Positions 25,881 through 34,413 of a stretch of DNA of 64,000 nucleotides are shown here, piece after piece; within the stretch, counting starts at the first letter, position 1, and each line of letters begins with the position of its first letter. This DNA is from G963556115 sp963675945 (GTDB lineage: Bacteria; Planctomycetota; SZUA-567), in NCBI GenBank assembly GCA_963675945.1, contig OY780932.1:1550001-1614000 (forward strand), in the 5' to 3' direction. The notes under the pieces were generated by a model. The model was given only the letters and a program-made list of their open reading frames with translations, made no database searches and was not told where the DNA came from. Made by a program: the position numbers and the translations under genes.

Positions 25881-27404
25881 TTATTCCTCTGTATCCTCAT
25901 CATCTGCGTTGTCTTCGGCTTCATCGAGTGCCTGCTGCTCGGCAGCAGTCCGTGGTTTCATGGTGGGGAATAATACAACCTCTCTGATACTGGTCTGGCC
26001 GGTGAGCAGCATTACCAGACGGTCTATGCCGATACCGAGTCCGCCGGCCGGCGGCATACCAACCTCAAGTGCGGAGACGTAATCATAATCTATCGCGTTA
26101 CAGTATCCTTCTTCGTCCGCAGGCGTTACCTGTTCTTCGAAACGTGCAAGCTGATCGATAGGATCGTTTAGTTCGGAGAAGGCATTACCGAGCTCCATGC
26201 CGGCTACTATAACCTCAAAGCGGTCGGTAAACTCTGGGTCTTCAGCATTGCGCTTGCAGAGCGGGTTGAGGATCGCCGGGTAGTGGGTGACGAAGGTAGG
26301 CTGAATCAATCGCCCCTCGACGATCTCATCCATAATCTTGGCCATCAGCTTGCCACGGGGCAGATCTGCAACATCGCCAGCTTCGAAACCAGCTTGCTGT
26401 AGTCGTGTGCGCATCGCTTCCAGATCGGTGCTGTCAACTCCAGCATACTCCTGGATCAGCTCACTCATGCGTTTGCGCGGCCAGGGAGCTTTGAAGTCTA
26501 TCTCCTGTCCGCCGTATTCCACCTTGGTGGTGCCGAGGATCTTTTCGGCGCAGGAACTGACCAGGGTCTCGGTGAGATCCATCATGTCGGTGAAATCGGC
26601 GTAAGCCTGATAGATCTCGATCATGGTGAATTCTGGATTGTGGGAGGTGTCGATACCCTCGTTGCGGAAGCTCCGGTTGATCTCGTATACCCGATCCATA
26701 CCGCCTACCAGGAGGCGCTTGAGGTAGGTCTCAGGAGAGATGCGCATGAAGAGATCGATATCCAGTGCGTTATGATGCGTGGTAAAAGGACGGGCGGCAG
26801 CTCCACCATAGATACTCTGCAGCATCGGGGTCTCGACCTCAAGAAAATCCCGATTGTCGAGGAATTCCCGGACATAGGTGATGATTTTACAACGCTTGAC
26901 AAAGTTGTTACGCGCTTCGTCATTGGCGGCGAGATCCAGATAGCGTCGACGGTAACGAATCTCAACATCCTTGAGCCCTTTGAATTTGGCTGGGAGCGGT
27001 TCGAGACTCTTGCAGATGATTCTGAACGAACTGGAGAAGATGGTTACCTCACCGCGGCGGCTCTTCATAATCGGCCCGCTGACCTCTAGAAAATCACCGA
27101 TATCCAGGAGTTTGGTCTGTTCGAAATTCTCAATTCTCTTCTGAAGTAGATTTATCTGTACCTTGCCGGAGCGGTCTTTGATATCAATCCAGACGCTCTT
27201 ACCCATATTGCGCACGGCAACCGCTCTGCCGGCGATAGTAACTATCGGGGCGTCTTCGGGCTCAACTTCACCCTCCGGGCAGAGCGAGCGTACATGCTCT
27301 ATATTACCAGTAATCTCAACTTTTGAGCCGAATGGATCTACTCCCAACTCTCGAAGCTTGGTTAATTTCTCAATTCTCTCCTGTCTTATCTTGTTCTTTG
27401 CCAA
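25881..27404 (-). CDS. lysS: Lysyl-tRNA synthetase, class II
   Basis: A 507-residue enzyme. An N-terminal OB-fold anticodon-binding domain (about residues 55-150, VTIAGRAVAVRNMGKSVWIDI region) precedes the class II core. Motif 1 is FLEVETPMLQ, motif 2 is RSFRNEGIDTSHNPEFTMIE, and motif 3 is GLGIGIDRLVMLLT. A short acidic tail (AEDNADDEDTEE) follows the core. It heads the leftward group lysS, FliM-peptide gene, hemB, ispE. No T-box leader is visible upstream. Confidence 0.97.
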   Translation of the reverse strand: MAKNKIRQERIEKLTKLRELGVDPFGSKVEITGNIEHVRSLCPEGEVEPEDAPIVTIAGRAVAVRNMGKSVWIDIKDRSGKVQINLLQKRIENFEQTKLLDIGDFLEVSGPIMKSRRGEVTIFSSSFRIICKSLEPLPAKFKGLKDVEIRYRRRYLDLAANDEARNNFVKRCKIITYVREFLDNRDFLEVETPMLQSIYGGAAARPFTTHHNALDIDLFMRISPETYLKRLLVGGMDRVYEINRSFRNEGIDTSHNPEFTMIEIYQAYADFTDMMDLTETLVSSCAEKILGTTKVEYGGQEIDFKAPWPRKRMSELIQEYAGVDSTDLEAMRTRLQQAGFEAGDVADLPRGKLMAKIMDEIVEGRLIQPTFVTHYPAILNPLCKRNAEDPEFTDRFEVIVAGMELGNAFSELNDPIDQLARFEEQVTPADEEGYCNAIDYDYVSALEVGMPPAGGLGIGIDRLVMLLTGQTSIREVVLFPTMKPRTAAEQQALDEAEDNADDEDTEE

Positions 27405-27668
27405 TTTTAACTCCTGTGTCTATTAGAATATCCAGCTATATATAATACTGATAATAGGATATCAGGTATGTTGCAGGGTGTCAAGAAGCGGAAATATATT
27501 AATTCTTTTATTTTATCCGGTTTTTCCCCGTGTGAATTGGCGACTCTTGTAATCTTGCAGGAGGTATGGTATCCTGATAGTAACGTTGCCGTTTGGTGAT
27601 GGGGGGCTGAGTTGTTCGAGTCGGAATTTATTTTACAGCGGGATAGAGCGTAGGGAAGGAGGAGCAGG

Positions 27669-28832
27669 ATGGAGAATTTTGTATATCAGGTGCCGACCAA
27701 GATCGTCTTCGGACGGGGAACGGAGGAGAAGGTCGGTTCAGAGGTAAAGGTCTGGGCGGAGAAGGTGTTGTTGCATTATGGGGGCGGAAGTATTCGGCGT
27801 AGTGGTCTCTATACCCGGGTGACCGAGGCGCTTGCTCGGGAAGGAATAGAGTATGTCGAGCTCGGCGGGGTGCAACCCAATCCGCGTCTGGAGTTGGTGC
27901 GAGCCGGGGTGGAACTCTGTAAACGTGAAGGAGTGGGGCTGATCCTGGCCGTAGGTGGCGGTTCGGTAATCGATAGTGCTAAGGCTATTGCCATTGGGGT
28001 TGTCAATGACGGGGATATCTGGGAGCGTTTCTTCCTGCACAAAGAGGTAGTTGCGCAGGCTCTGCCCGTAGGCGTAATTCTGACTATTCCGGCTGCCGGT
28101 AGTGAGTCTAGTAACGGCTCGGTGATCTCAGAAGCGAGTACCGAGCGCAAGGTTTCGGCCAAGGGGCAGGCGGTGGTACCAAAATTCGCTATTCTTAATC
28201 CTGAACTCTCAACTACCCTCCCGGCTTTTCAGACGGCCTGTGGGGCGTCGGATATGCTCTCGCATATTATGGAGCGTTACTTCTCCTCGTCTGAGCATGT
28301 CGAACTTACCGATCGGCTCTGTGAGGCGGCAATGCAGACGGTGATAGATATTGCGCCCAAGGCTATCGCTGATCCGTTGAACTACGATTACCGGGCGGAA
28401 TTGATGCTTACCGGTATGGTGGCGCATAATAACAGCCTTGGTATCGGGCGGGTACAGGACTGGGCTTGCCATGGTCTGGAGCATGAGTTGAGTGCGATTT
28501 GGGATATCGCTCATGGTGAAGGGTTGGCTATACTGACTCCGGCGTGGATGGAGTATGTGGCGGAGTATAATTTGCCACGGTTTGAGCGCTTTGCCGAGAA
28601 GGTATGGGGTATAAACTCGGGGAGTACGCCCGCGAAGATAGCCGGGGCGATTCGGGCTTTGCGGGACTGGTTTACCGCTCTGGGGCTCAAAAGCCATCTG
28701 CGGGAGTATGCGTTCTTCGATGAGTCACGCTTGGAGGAGATGGCGCAGAAGTGCCTGGGGCTTATGCCGCGAGGTGCGATCAAGCGGTTGAATGTTGAGG
28801 ATGGGGTGGCGATTTATCGCTTGGCGCTCTAG
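27669..28832 (+). CDS. Iron-containing alcohol dehydrogenase (BdhA/YqhD-like)
   Basis: A 387-residue group III alcohol dehydrogenase. NAD(P)-binding motif AVGGGSVIDSAKAIA lies near residue 95-109. Metal ligands are Asp and His in GASDMLSHIMERYF (about residues 193-203) and His in ACHGLEHELSAIWDIAHGEG (about 266-285). YqhD/BdhA relatives reduce short aldehydes such as butyraldehyde with NADPH, during fermentation or detoxification. The start ATG has GGAAGGAGG immediately upstream. Monocistronic, opposite to lysS; downstream lies a repeat fragment. Confidence 0.93.
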   Translation: MENFVYQVPTKIVFGRGTEEKVGSEVKVWAEKVLLHYGGGSIRRSGLYTRVTEALAREGIEYVELGGVQPNPRLELVRAGVELCKREGVGLILAVGGGSVIDSAKAIAIGVVNDGDIWERFFLHKEVVAQALPVGVILTIPAAGSESSNGSVISEASTERKVSAKGQAVVPKFAILNPELSTTLPAFQTACGASDMLSHIMERYFSSSEHVELTDRLCEAAMQTVIDIAPKAIADPLNYDYRAELMLTGMVAHNNSLGIGRVQDWACHGLEHELSAIWDIAHGEGLAILTPAWMEYVAEYNLPRFERFAEKVWGINSGSTPAKIAGAIRALRDWFTALGLKSHLREYAFFDESRLEEMAQKCLGLMPRGAIKRLNVEDGVAIYRLAL

Positions 28833-28880
28833 GGGAGTCAATTCTTCCTGGATATATTTTTTTTCTTGGGATCTGTCTGT

Positions 28881-28904
28881 GACCTTTACGGGCAGCAAGC
28901 TCTT
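28881..28904 (-). repeat. Fragment resembling repeats A/B
   Basis: The reverse complement includes GAGCTTGCTGCCCGTAAAGG, close to the GGTCTTGCTGCCCGCAAAAG block of copy A (around 496-515). Only about 24 bases are shared, so this may be a relic. Confidence 0.35.
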
Positions 28905-28930
28905 AATGTCTGAAAATTTTGAAAAGGTTA

Positions 28931-28952
28931 GAAAATCACTAATGTGATTTTC
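28931..28952. repeat. Short palindromic element, copy 1
   Basis: A 9-bp inverted repeat (28931-28939 / 28944-28952) with flanks TTA on the left and ATA on the right. The same GAAAAT-stem palindrome, with compensating changes, recurs at 40514-40535. Confidence 0.5.
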
Positions 28953-29028
28953 ATAGGCTTAATCACTGCTTTAGATACGCTAAAAGACGTCTTATTGTTC
29001 TGCTTGCGGAGTAGCTGTTTGGTTAGCT

Positions 29029-31251
29029 TTATTTTCTGAGGCGTTCCTGACCGTCGGGGAGGCCGATATACTTGAGGATCATCTCGTATACCTCATAATT
29101 CTTGTAGAAGAGTTTCTTGCCAGCGTCATTGGCGCTTTGCAGGAAGAGTTCATAGTGTCGGCGCCAGTTTGTGCGGTCATTCTGGTCGTTGAAGATCAGA
29201 GCTTTTTCGCGGTTCTCTTTCTTCTTTTTCCGGTAGTTCCAGCGGCAGGTTGAATAGGCGGCGACCAGAGTGTCACTGGTGAGCAGATCAATACCGGCTT
29301 CAGCTTTGCTGGTGTCCCAACGGAAGTCCGCCAGCATGTTGTAGATCATTCGTTCTTTGATGTTGGAACGGGGGCAGTAACCGGGGACGACGAGTTTGCC
29401 GGATTCTACCCCGCTGCGAGGATTCCAAGAGTAACCGATAAACCCGCAACTTGGGGTTATCAATATTACCGGAGAGACTCTAAGGTAGATCCGTGAGGCC
29501 TCTTTTTTGGCGTTTACCAGAGTCTCGTGAAAAATATGCTTATCAGCGTACTCGATGTAATTGAGTACCTCGGTCATTTCTTTACGGTTGTTAAGAAGTT
29601 CGGCTTTGGGTTTGTATGATTCACGCAGGACAAAGGGCAGGAACGGATCTTTGAGTCGGGCGCAGAGACGACATACCCGGTGAATGGCCTGAGCTTCGCG
29701 GCGCGCAATAGCAAAGGGATTCTGCTTGGTGCCACTCTCCTGTAACTTCTCCTTGGCAATCAAAGCTTTGTTCTTGAGTGAGGGTAATTCTATCTCGTCT
29801 ATCTTGTCAATAATGCGCTCGTAACGTGCGGCCTCAACCTTGTGGCGTTGGTTGGACTGGAGGAGGATGTTGCGCTGCTTTTTATAGTCAGGGGCGGTTT
29901 TGAGCATCTTGTCAAGACGGTGGGTGTCTTCCTTCTGTTTGGCGCGCAGGGTACGGATCTTTTGCAGTAGCTCAGCGCGGATCTCACTGAGAATCATAGC
30001 GCGATTCTTGCTGTAGGATATACGCCTTATGGCTTTGTCAGCATGCCATTCCGGAGTGTTTCTGCCGGTAAGTTCCAGTTCTTCATCGATAGAACCGGTA
30101 ATATTGTTGGCAATTATCTGTTCGAGGTATTCATCAGCATAGAGGATCTTGTTGGTTTCCTGAGTATGGGGCAGTTCACGGATAACATCCTCAATACAGT
30201 CTTTGAGCAGTAGTTTTGAAAGCTCGGACGGGATAAACCATGGTGCGTGTCCCAGCAGCGCATGGCGGATGAAAACGCGAATGATCGGCTCACGTCTGGC
30301 ATCAAGTTTTTTGCTGACCAGCAGGCAGGCGCAGAATTCATAGCATTTCCAAAATTCACTTATTAACTTCTTGTCCAGATTCTGCAGCTCCTTATTGATG
30401 GTAGCAATAATATTGGTGCAGAAGAGGACGCTATTCTCGGCCTTAGTCAGCTTCTCTTGAGATTCTTTAGTTGTGCGTTTGAAGATACCGCTGGATTTTG
30501 CGTTGAGTTTTTTGATACTTTGTTGCTCCTGTTTTCGGGTGTTTTTGAGCATATCCGACCATTTCTCCAGAGCTAGAGAGTATATCGCGATGGAGAATAA
30601 CTGTTCAGCAGCATAGCCTGAGGCAATGAGCATATTGTATAGCGGTTCACTTTTAAGGTATTTCCGGGTGTTGGGGATGATCTCCTTGCTCAGTTCGAAG
30701 CGCTCAAAGAGGAGCTTGTACTGATCGTTGCCCAATTGCCAGGCTTGTTGCAGCTCCGGGGTGATAAGAATTTTGGGTGACTCTTCGCCTGCAATTACAG
30801 CTTGTTCGCGAGCTTCCTTCTCTGCGGCTCGGGTCTTCTCAATCTTCTCTTTGAAGAGTTCAAAACGCTTGATAAGCTCGGTTTTCTCTGGTAGCTGGCG
30901 GTATTCACTGCTCTGGCGGTTGAGCTCAGCGCCGATTCCCGGCAACTCACCTTTGCTCTCCTTAAAGGCGGCTCGCTTCTCCTCCAGCTTATCGAGCAGG
31001 ATAAGGTTGGTGATACGTTTTTCTGACAACTCTTTGAGCTCTTTTGATAGCGGAAATTCTGCGACGCAGGTACTGGGTGAGGTTGTGGTGAGCAGGGAGA
31101 TTTCTTCTTCTCCCGCTTCGTCATATTCGCCGACGATACCGACATCTTCGCTGTAGTCTGGGGGTATAATATTGATCTCTTCACTCAAATCGTCGTCGGT
31201 GAGGTCTGGAGCTATTTCATCATATTCAGAGGTGCGGTCATCGTGGGTCAT
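29029..31251 (-). CDS. Large coiled-coil cytoplasmic protein of unknown function
   Basis: A 740-residue protein; the start at 31251 (MTHDDRTSEYDE) lies 5 bases after the preceding gene's stop, and the upstream frame to 31569 is its shadow. Residues 1-60 are strongly acidic. Residues about 65-600 are predicted helical with several coiled-coil stretches (runs of E/K/L/Q). The C-terminal 130 residues hold a globular domain with GYSWNPRSGVESGKLVVPGY, MLADFRWDTSKAEAG and an aromatic/basic block. That arrangement recalls an unnamed domain in large PVC and deltaproteobacterial proteins. No enzyme motif or membrane helix. It is the last gene of a three-gene operon with two small membrane proteins. 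Confidence 0.75.
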   Translation of the reverse strand: MTHDDRTSEYDEIAPDLTDDDLSEEINIIPPDYSEDVGIVGEYDEAGEEEISLLTTTSPSTCVAEFPLSKELKELSEKRITNLILLDKLEEKRAAFKESKGELPGIGAELNRQSSEYRQLPEKTELIKRFELFKEKIEKTRAAEKEAREQAVIAGEESPKILITPELQQAWQLGNDQYKLLFERFELSKEIIPNTRKYLKSEPLYNMLIASGYAAEQLFSIAIYSLALEKWSDMLKNTRKQEQQSIKKLNAKSSGIFKRTTKESQEKLTKAENSVLFCTNIIATINKELQNLDKKLISEFWKCYEFCACLLVSKKLDARREPIIRVFIRHALLGHAPWFIPSELSKLLLKDCIEDVIRELPHTQETNKILYADEYLEQIIANNITGSIDEELELTGRNTPEWHADKAIRRISYSKNRAMILSEIRAELLQKIRTLRAKQKEDTHRLDKMLKTAPDYKKQRNILLQSNQRHKVEAARYERIIDKIDEIELPSLKNKALIAKEKLQESGTKQNPFAIARREAQAIHRVCRLCARLKDPFLPFVLRESYKPKAELLNNRKEMTEVLNYIEYADKHIFHETLVNAKKEASRIYLRVSPVILITPSCGFIGYSWNPRSGVESGKLVVPGYCPRSNIKERMIYNMLADFRWDTSKAEAGIDLLTSDTLVAAYSTCRWNYRKKKKENREKALIFNDQNDRTNWRRHYELFLQSANDAGKKLFYKNYEVYEMILKYIGLPDGQERLRK

Positions 31252-31256
31252 AAGCG

Positions 31257-31694
31257 TTATTGAGCCGTATGGATAAAGGCGATTAAAGCCGCCGGGATAA
31301 GTAAGAAGAGGATTAGGGCAAAGCTCACGAGTAGTAAAAGTATATTTAGCATAAAATACTTGCCGAGATTGGACAGGGATACTTTGGTCTCGTCGAGGGA
31401 GCGGCTGGTGTAGGCGCGTTGCATGCTTCGTGACGCGGTGAACAGGAATATCGCGGAGACCAGAGCGACGATACCGACGATGATGCCGATAACGTCTGAT
31501 TGAAACAGGGCTTGAATAAGGCTGAGAATTGCAACGATCAGGCCGAGAATGGCGACAAAACTTACCCACCCTCGGTTCTGGGTAAAAGAGTTGATGATTC
31601 TCTCGGTAATTATAGTAGTGTCTCCCGTGCTGGTTGTGCTCTCCTGGTTTGTACCGCTGTTATTGTTCTCAGGGGCAGGATTATCAAAACTCAT
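31257..31694 (-). CDS. Small membrane protein, DUF5362-like paralogue 1
   Basis: A 145-residue protein: a polar Asn/Ser/Thr-rich cytoplasmic-like head (residues 1-40), a helical hairpin (about 45-95, WVSFVAILGLIVAILSLIQA then IIGIIVGIVALVSAIFLF), an amphipathic segment with RSMQRAYTSRSLDETKVSLSNLGKYF, and a last hydrophobic helix. Start at 31694 has AAAGGAG six bases upstream. Paralogous to six neighbours. It lies 10 bases downstream of paralogue 2 and 5 bases upstream of the coiled-coil gene. The DUF5362 label is tentative. Confidence 0.7.
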   Translation of the reverse strand: MSFDNPAPENNNSGTNQESTTSTGDTTIITERIINSFTQNRGWVSFVAILGLIVAILSLIQALFQSDVIGIIVGIVALVSAIFLFTASRSMQRAYTSRSLDETKVSLSNLGKYFMLNILLLLVSFALILFLLIPAALIAFIHTAQ

Positions 31695-31704
31695 ATCGGC
31701 TCCT

Positions 31705-32115
31705 TTAATGGGTTGAAAGATAGAAGGCACCGCCGATGATACTGGCGAATAGACCGAGGATTAACAGGATAAGGCTGACAATACCCGAGATTTTGAAGTA
31801 GAGATTGAGCTGGGAGAAGGCATGTTCCAGATCGTAGATGCTCCCGGTGGTATAGGCGGTTTTGATTGATTTTGCAGAGCGGATCAGGAGAATGCCGAGC
31901 CAGATACCTACCCAGGTTACAACCAGCGCAACAATGGTCAGCGAGAGCAAGATAGAGATAATCAGAGAAGTATAGCCTGCCAGCATTACCCAAGTATTAT
32001 ATTTATAGATAGCCGAGGCAACATCCTGAACTATCCCGTTGTTGTTAAAGGTACCGCCGAAGGTGGCGTCCTGTTGGGTGGAATCGGAGTGAGATTCATT
32101 TTGCGCAGTATTCAT
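31705..32115 (-). CDS. Small membrane protein, DUF5362-like paralogue 2
   Basis: A 136-residue protein with the family layout: polar N-terminus (about 30 residues), hairpin of two helices (WVMLAGYTSLIISILLSL, then LVVTWVGIWLGILLI), linker RSAKSIKTAYTTGSIYDLEHAFSQLNLYFK (in parts RSAKSIKTAYTTGS and LNLYFK), and a C-terminal helix. First gene of the operon that ends in the coiled-coil protein, with a sigma-70-type promoter 38 bases upstream. Confidence 0.7.
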   Translation of the reverse strand: MNTAQNESHSDSTQQDATFGGTFNNNGIVQDVASAIYKYNTWVMLAGYTSLIISILLSLTIVALVVTWVGIWLGILLIRSAKSIKTAYTTGSIYDLEHAFSQLNLYFKISGIVSLILLILGLFASIIGGAFYLSTH

Positions 32116-32153
32116 GCTTTCTCCCGTATCAATATTCCAAAGGTGTATGTTAT

Positions 32154-32182
32154 ACTATAACTTATGTTACAAAATTAGTCAA
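32154..32182 (-). promoter_or_regulatory. Sigma-70-type promoter of the small-membrane/coiled-coil operon
   Basis: On the minus strand, TTGACT (32177-32182), a 17-base spacer and TATAGT (32154-32159). Predicted start near 32147, about 32 bases before the ATG at 32115. Confidence 0.75.
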
Positions 32183-32300
32183 TAGTAGTAGAGGCGATAT
32201 TGTAAAGACAAAGTACTATTAGCCTTTTTTGCGGGCTACTTATTATTTCTCGGTTGCCAACATCTAGGGTGGAATACCCGGAGGCTTGAGATCGGTATAG

Positions 32301-32666
32301 TTAGTACGCCGGCAGATCGGGACGGAAAAAGATGATAATAAGTAAAGTAAGTTGGATAATAAAATAACAGCTTATGACGATAGCACTAATCTTGAAGTAG
32401 AGGCTGATTGCTCTGAATGCTTCTGAAGTGTCATACAGGTCGCCCTTGGTTTGGGTTGGAGTGGTGTGCATATTTGCTTTGAGTAGATTGTAACTGGCGC
32501 CTATCATTGCTAGCCCCAAGGCTATTCCGAAATACTCTTTGAGTAATATACTGATAATAGCCAGTAATATAGTTGCAATACCGATGAGAACCTGCCAGCC
32601 AGCACTTTTATTGAGAGCTTGGGCGAGCTGGGCGGCGGTTGGGTTGTAATCAGGATTATTTAACAT
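32301..32666 (-). CDS. Small membrane protein, DUF5362-like paralogue 3
   Basis: A 121-residue protein. Start at 32666 (MLNNPDYN) has AAAGG at suitable spacing; a TTG 12 codons upstream is rejected. Contains NPTAAQLAQALNKSAGWQVL, a hairpin, SYNLLKA, GDLYDTSEAFRAISLYFK and a final helix, closest to paralogues 4 and 6. A 185-base gap with its own promoter separates it from paralogue 2. Confidence 0.7.
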   Translation of the reverse strand: MLNNPDYNPTAAQLAQALNKSAGWQVLIGIATILLAIISILLKEYFGIALGLAMIGASYNLLKANMHTTPTQTKGDLYDTSEAFRAISLYFKISAIVISCYFIIQLTLLIIIFFRPDLPAY

Positions 32667-32749
32667 TTGAAAACCTTTTTTTGCTTGAGATGATGGTGTC
32701 AAAAGTATGCTTTATTAAAAGAACGATTTGCCGGGATTGCTTAAGAATG

Positions 32750-33127
32750 CTATGAATTCGAGAAATGTGCAGCGCCAATGCCGGCCAATAAAGCTATAAG
32801 AAAACAAATACAGTAGAGTTTAAAGTATAAGCCATAGCTGGCGAGGGCAGTGGTAACTTCATATAAATCGCCGTTTTTTGCTGCTTTTCCGACGACGATA
32901 TTGGCTTTGAGGAGTCTGTAGCTAGCATACAGTTCCAGCGCGCCAACCAGGACGGCAAGAGGGTTTCGGTAAAATATGCCAAAACATAATAAGTATAATA
33001 GACTTATGAGTATACCGGCAATAGCAGTTATTATCTGCCAGGTTGCACCGGCGCGTAAGGCTTTGCTTAGTCTTGCGCTTACAGGGTCATAGAGCGAGTC
33101 GTCATTGTCAGCTAGTTTACCGAACAT
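32750..33127 (-). CDS. Small membrane protein, DUF5362-like paralogue 4 (duplicate of 6)
   Basis: A 125-residue protein. DPVSARLSKALRAGATWQII matches NPVGESIGHALRVGTTWQII of paralogue 6, and LYASYRLLKANIVVGKAAKNG matches LYASYRLLKSCIIARKATKNG. Hairpin of two helices, linker, and a C-terminal helix with YFKLYCICFLI. It is second in its gene pair, 66 bases after paralogue 5. Confidence 0.72.
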   Translation of the reverse strand: MFGKLADNDDSLYDPVSARLSKALRAGATWQIITAIAGILISLLYLLCFGIFYRNPLAVLVGALELYASYRLLKANIVVGKAAKNGDLYEVTTALASYGLYFKLYCICFLIALLAGIGAAHFSNS

Positions 33128-33193
33128 TTTATCTCCTGATTGGGGGTTTAAAGTTATATTAGCTTATTTCCGTAATTCTGGTGGTAATAGATG

Positions 33194-33709
33194 TTATCTT
33201 AAGTATGAAGAAAGAAAATAACCGGATCCGGCTACGAGAATAATTATGACGTTGATGCCCAAAAATTTAAAGAAATTATTGAGGTATTTGATACCGGAAA
33301 GGGCTGTACTCTGTTCTCCGGTCAGGCTGGCGCGTCTTATCTTATTGGCGCTCTTCCAGAGGCTGATGCTACCAATAACGGGAAGACAGCAGCTACAGGC
33401 CAGAGTAAGCATACAGAGTCCTTGGAGTACCCCTTCCGAGCCTCCTCTGAAGTTTAGTGATATAAGTGCAAAAATAGCTCCAAACGCACAAATTAAGATT
33501 ATCGGGATGGTTATGAGTTTGAGCCAGAAGGTAGAACGGGCTAGATCGGAGACAGCATATCGGACGCTATCTCTCTCCTCCTCTTGCTGTTTTATCTCGG
33601 ATTGATCTGTGGTAGTGCCGGTATTAGTTTGGGTGGTTGTACTTACGCTTGCGTCTGTAGAGATGTCTGGGATAACAAATGTATTGTTGTTGGTAGCGTC
33701 GTTATTCAT
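33194..33709 (-). CDS. Small membrane protein, paralogue 5 (duplicate of 7)
   Basis: A 171-residue protein. The start at 33709 (MNNDATNN) has AGGAG eight bases upstream; a longer frame to 33931 runs through the promoter and is rejected. A Thr/Asn-rich 45-residue head precedes DSVRYAVSDLARSTFWLK, two helices with a CSCC cluster, ANKIRRASLTGEQSTALSGI and a final helix. Same order and motifs as paralogue 7. Begins the second duplicated pair, downstream of a consensus promoter. Confidence 0.72.
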   Translation of the reverse strand: MNNDATNNNTFVIPDISTDASVSTTTQTNTGTTTDQSEIKQQEEERDSVRYAVSDLARSTFWLKLITIPIILICAFGAIFALISLNFRGGSEGVLQGLCMLTLACSCCLPVIGSISLWKSANKIRRASLTGEQSTALSGIKYLNNFFKFLGINVIIILVAGSGYFLSSYLR

Positions 33710-33773
33710 GATGGTCTCCTGTGTCTTTTTTGATGAATATGTGGCAAATGGTTTATGTTTATATATTTGTATA

Positions 33774-33802
33774 AATATACGTCTTACGGTGAATGTTGTC
33801 AA
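33774..33802 (-). promoter_or_regulatory. Consensus promoter, second duplicated unit
   Basis: Minus strand: TTGACA (33797-33802), a 17-base spacer, TATATT (33774-33779). It matches the copy at 35014-35042 base for base in both boxes and its A-run abuts the terminator hairpin. Confidence 0.85.
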
Positions 33803-33807
33803 TAAAA

Positions 33808-33835
33808 AAAGCTTATGATAATTGTCATAAGCTTT
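33808..33835 (-). terminator. Terminator, second duplicated copy
   Basis: A perfect 11-bp stem (33808-33818 / 33825-33835) with a six-base loop, followed on the minus strand by seven Ts. It ends the first gene pair (paralogues 7 and 6) and is identical in sequence to 35048-35075. Confidence 0.85.
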
Positions 33836-33960
33836 AAAAAAAACGGCTAGAGTTTTTAAGTGTAAGGCGTAAATTAAATAGTATATTTTGCGAAATTTAT
33901 ATCTCCTATTTTTCATCGCTTTTTTACGCAAGGGTTGTGCATGGAATTTGAGTTCAGCGA

Positions 33961-34368
33961 CTAAAAATAGGGTAATCTCATTAAGAACATAATACCGATA
34001 AAGAACACGTATGAGATAATAAAACCAATGCTATATAATTTGAAGTATACCCCATACCCGGTGAGGGCGTTGGCAGCGTTGTCTAAGCTGCCATTTTTTG
34101 TTGCTTTTCTGGCAATTATGCAGGATTTGAGGAGTCTATAGCTGGCATATAGTTGGAGTACTCCAAGCAGTAGCTGTAACGCTCCAACTAAGGGATGAAG
34201 CTGGCTGTTAGGTAATATATTAAAGCTGAAGATATTCGCCAAGCTTAAAAGTATCCCGATAATAGCGATTATTATCTGCCAGGTAGTGCCGACGCGTAAG
34301 GCGTGGCCTATGCTCTCACCTACCGGGTTATAGTTTGGGGTGTCATTGTCGTTCAGGTTATCAGGCAT
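33961..34368 (-). CDS. Small membrane protein, DUF5362-like paralogue 6 (duplicate of 4)
   Basis: A 135-residue protein; start at 34368 has AAGGAG at six bases. Its hairpin region (LVGALQLLLGVLQLYASYRLL) is about ten residues longer than in paralogue 4, and the linker is KNGSLDNAANALTGYGVYFK. Three or four hydrophobic segments. Follows paralogue 7 by 45 bases. Confidence 0.72.
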   Translation of the reverse strand: MPDNLNDNDTPNYNPVGESIGHALRVGTTWQIIIAIIGILLSLANIFSFNILPNSQLHPLVGALQLLLGVLQLYASYRLLKSCIIARKATKNGSLDNAANALTGYGVYFKLYSIGFIISYVFFIGIMFLMRLPYF

Positions 34369-34413
34369 TTTATCTCCTTGTTGGTGGTTTGGGGGTGTGG
34401 GGTATTTCATTCT

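Noticed and set aside
27560..27660. GTTCGAGTC motif reminiscent of a tRNA T-loop
   Set aside because: The flanks do not fold into a cloverleaf and there is no acceptor stem or CCA.
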